NCBI GenBank assembly: GCA_020627425.1
Contig: JAHKXX010000306.1
Location: 1 to 15,980, forward strand
Direction of reading: 5' to 3'
DNA: 15,980 nt
Source of the DNA: a bacterium
Lineage (GTDB): Bacteria > Bacillota > Clostridia > Oscillospirales > Acutalibacteraceae
Shown: positions 15,001 through 15,980 of the stretch, piece by piece
Position numbering within the stretch: the stretch's first letter is position 1
Layout: each line of letters begins with the position of its first letter
Made by a program: the position numbers and the translations under genes
Notes under the pieces: generated by a model
Seen by the model: the letters and a program-made list of their open reading frames with translations, nothing else
Told to the model about the DNA's origin: nothing
Databases searched by the model: none

Positions 15001-15925
15001 TTGCGCCGTAGGGGATAGCATAGAACTGGTCGAACGCTCTGAAGTGGTCTATACGGGTCACGTCAAACATTCTTGCGGCACCCGCTACACGTCTTATCCA
15101 CCAGTCAAAGTTTGTTTCCTCCAGATAAATCCAGTCATACAGCGGATTGCCCCACAGCTGACCTGTCTCCGAGAAATAATCCGGCGGACATCCGGCTACG
15201 CATACGGGCTTGCGCTCATCATCAAGCCAGAATACCTCAGGATTTGCCCATGTATCGGCGCTGTCCATAGCAACATATATGGGCATATCACCGAACAGCT
15301 TTATGCCGTTGTCGTTTGCGTATTCCTTCAGCTCCTTCCACTGCTTGTAGAACAGGAACTGGGTGAACTTCCAGAACATTACGTCCTCATAGAGGTAGTT
15401 GAGGTAGTGGTTTATCGTGTCGGGGTTTCTGTATTTTATCAGGTGATCCGGCCACTCTGTCCACGCCTTGTCGTCAAACAGCTTTTTAACAGCCATATAA
15501 AGCGCGTAGTCGGTAAGCCAGCTGTCCTCGTCACGCATAAAGTCCCAGTACTCCTGCTGGTCTCTTGACTTGAAGTTCTCGTAAGCCGTTCTCAGAACCT
15601 TGAAACGCTCGTTATAAATCTTCTCGTAGTCAATGTACTGCGAATTTGTACCCCAGTCGATCTTTTGCAGATCCTCTCTGACTAAAAGGTTATCATCACA
15701 CAGCAGGTCAAGGTCAATCATATACGGATTGCCTGCGTATGTAGAAAATGACTGATAGGGCGAGTCGCCGTAGCTGGTAGGTCCTACAGGCAGCAGCTGC
15801 CAGTATTTCTGTCCTGCCTCCTTCAGAAAATCCACAAACTCATATGCGGCTTTTCCGAGGGTGCCTATTCCGTACGGTGAGGGTAAAGAGGTAATAGGCA
15901 TCAGTATGCCTGCACTTCTTGGCAT
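12026..15925 (-). CDS. MalQ-GlgP fusion: 4-alpha-glucanotransferase + glycogen phosphorylase
   Basis: This single 1299-codon frame joins two cytoplasmic alpha-glucan enzymes. Residues 1-492 are a full GH77 4-alpha-glucanotransferase: D293 in TRIDHF (nucleophile), E340 in IIAEDLG (acid/base) and D395 in THDNDT. It ends at LSKIYRR, a normal MalQ C-terminus. Residues 499-1299 (801 aa, normal length) are a GT35 glycogen/maltodextrin phosphorylase: GNGGLGRLAACFLDS at 606-620, LNDTHPT at 790-796 and EASGTSNMKF with the PLP lysine K1143. MalQ rearranges short malto-oligosaccharides into longer chains, which GlgP degrades to glucose-1-phosphate. The linker is only LEDDKK, and its codons contain GGAGG. 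The start ATG has GGAGATGATC upstream. The gene appears monocistronic with its own terminator. No frameshift is seen; both halves look intact. Confidence 0.95.
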   Translation of the reverse strand: MPRSAGILMPITSLPSPYGIGTLGKAAYEFVDFLKEAGQKYWQLLPVGPTSYGDSPYQSFSTYAGNPYMIDLDLLCDDNLLVREDLQKIDWGTNSQYIDYEKIYNERFKVLRTAYENFKSRDQQEYWDFMRDEDSWLTDYALYMAVKKLFDDKAWTEWPDHLIKYRNPDTINHYLNYLYEDVMFWKFTQFLFYKQWKELKEYANDNGIKLFGDMPIYVAMDSADTWANPEVFWLDDERKPVCVAGCPPDYFSETGQLWGNPLYDWIYLEETNFDWWIRRVAGAARMFDVTRIDHFRAFDQFYAIPYGAKDAVKGEWIDGPKMKFFEKMKQRLGDVPIIAEDLGFQTKGVKKLLKDSGYPGMKILEFAFDSREDSDYLPHNYDKNSVCYTGTHDNDTIMGWLSTAKEKDIRFAEDYCQLSKTEGYNWGFIRTAYASVSDYAIVQMQDFLGLGTEARINMPSTLGGNWTWRIKEGAANAELAKKIYNLSKIYRRLEDDKKMKKNAIIDNLVLTAKNEYCKELSELSPAELHEALGKAMMGDISERWAESKKNHAEHRRAYYLSAEFLMGRMMYNNLYCMGVLDQTRKLLKDKGVDINVFEEIDDAALGNGGLGRLAACFLDSAATHDVPLDGYGIRYKYGLFKQKIENGFQVEVADDWTSFGDPWCIRRNEDTVYVNFADQTVKAVPYDMAILGYGTKNINTLRLWQAEAVNDFNFLDFNDSKYDAAVKEKNDAENISKVLYPNDNSHEGKVLRLKQQYFFSSASLQDILKRYKKRHGNDFSHFAEETAIQLNDTHPTISIPELIRLLQNEGVSFDYAFEVAQKTFSYTNHTVMQEALEKWSIDLMTSIIPDVYAVIVKINDKLVHMLKDMGWDQPTEEEKKAAKKGETPSTRLSRMVIDDGRVVHMARMATYVSSYVNGVAAIHTQILKDETLKEWYELYPDRFQNKTNGVTQRRWLGLCNPELSEFITDKIGNKWLRNLDELKKLEGHIDDKAVDKFNEIKYIKKKELSDFIAKHDNVYIDPGFLFDIQVKRLHEYKRQLMNAFSIMAIYFRLKEGKLPDFTPTAFIFGAKAAPGYARAKAIIKYINEIANLVNNDPDVNQKMRVVFVSNYNVSYAEKIIPAADIHEQISTAGTEASGTSNMKFMANGAVTIGTYDGANIEIAEQAGEENEYIFGARVEEINELKKNYDPKKLYEANDEMKKVIDTLIDGRFSDGGKTGEGSFKELHDSLLEGASWHKADHYFILRDLPEYIETKIQVNKDYKDRRAFGRKCLMNTANCGKFSSDRTILQYATELWKVK
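14429..14447 (-). promoter_or_regulatory. internal ribosome binding site at the malQ/glgP junction
   Basis: On the minus strand GGAGG (14447-14443) is followed 11 nt later by an in-frame ATG (14431-14429), Met499, which is exactly where a free-standing GlgP would begin. This could allow separate GlgP synthesis (801 aa, 14431 down to 12026) besides the fusion, or be a relic of the ancestral intergenic region. The 11-nt spacing is a little long. Confidence 0.55.
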
Positions 15926-15980
15926 TTTTGATCATCTCCACTCTGAATAATATTTTTCTCCTTAAATGTGCAGCCACAAG
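15926..15980 (-). other. upstream region of malQ-glgP, cut by the window edge
   Basis: Read on the minus strand, this 55-bp stretch holds the malQ ribosome binding site GGAGATGATC, a TATTAT that could be a -10 box, and AAGGAG further upstream. No matching -35 is seen, so the promoter is not called. Confidence 0.4.

Noticed and set aside
15044..15568. A 174-codon plus-strand frame antisense to malQ
   Set aside because: It lies wholly within the conserved GH77 coding region and shows no ribosome binding site or recognisable domain.

Overview
The window looks like part of the chromosome of a low-to-mid GC, anaerobic Gram-positive bacterium of the class Clostridia, most likely a Ruminococcus-like member of the Oscillospiraceae. 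This is an inference from protein style and gene content: a 2[4Fe-4S] clostridial ferredoxin, an FHA-SEDS protein paired with a PbpA-like transpeptidase, YitT and MATE membrane proteins, glycogen enzymes, GGAGG ribosome binding sites and TTGACA/TATAAT promoters. No 16S or other marker gene is present to prove it.

Layout, left to right. (1) 1-95 is a copy of a 66-bp structured repeat (called Y here) carrying an extra hairpin. It is followed by a promoter and a small ferredoxin gene (175-345), a 180-bp MITE-like element (347-526) and a strong terminator. (2) 704-3802 is a two-gene cell-wall operon: an FHA-domain/SEDS (FtsW/RodA-type) glycan polymerase fusion, then a class B penicillin-binding protein. 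An inverted Y repeat begins on the last base of the PBP stop codon. (3) 3966-6200 is an AT-richer island with two exported proteins, a ricin-lectin/amidase_6 enzyme and an unrecognised helical, possibly lipid-anchored protein. Each has its own strong promoter and an unusual leader holding a Shine-Dalgarno-like GGAGG far upstream of the real start. (4) 6301-6593 is a repeat cluster (module X plus three tandem Y units). (5) Minus-strand transporter block: a SulP anion transporter with a long charged C-terminal extension (6597-8876), and a YitT-MATE operon (10738-11601 and 9350-10723). Composite repeats lie between SulP and MATE and again upstream of YitT. (6) 12026-15925, minus strand: one reading frame fusing 4-alpha-glucanotransferase (MalQ) to glycogen phosphorylase (GlgP), with an internal GGAGG exactly at the junction.

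How the genes work together. The SEDS protein and PBP form a glycan-polymerase/transpeptidase pair, and the FHA domain would tie it to Ser/Thr phosphorylation. MalQ-GlgP is a self-contained alpha-glucan/maltodextrin degradation pair. The ferredoxin serves anaerobic electron transfer. The remaining genes are transport or secreted accessory functions with no obvious common pathway.

The most noteworthy non-coding signal is the Z-X-Y composite repeat family. The Y unit is exactly 66 bp in seven of eight copies. It carries a 6-bp-stem/3-nt-loop hairpin whose stem changes by compensatory substitutions between copies. At all four gene-flanking loci where the facing gene can be read, it points against the 3' end of that gene.
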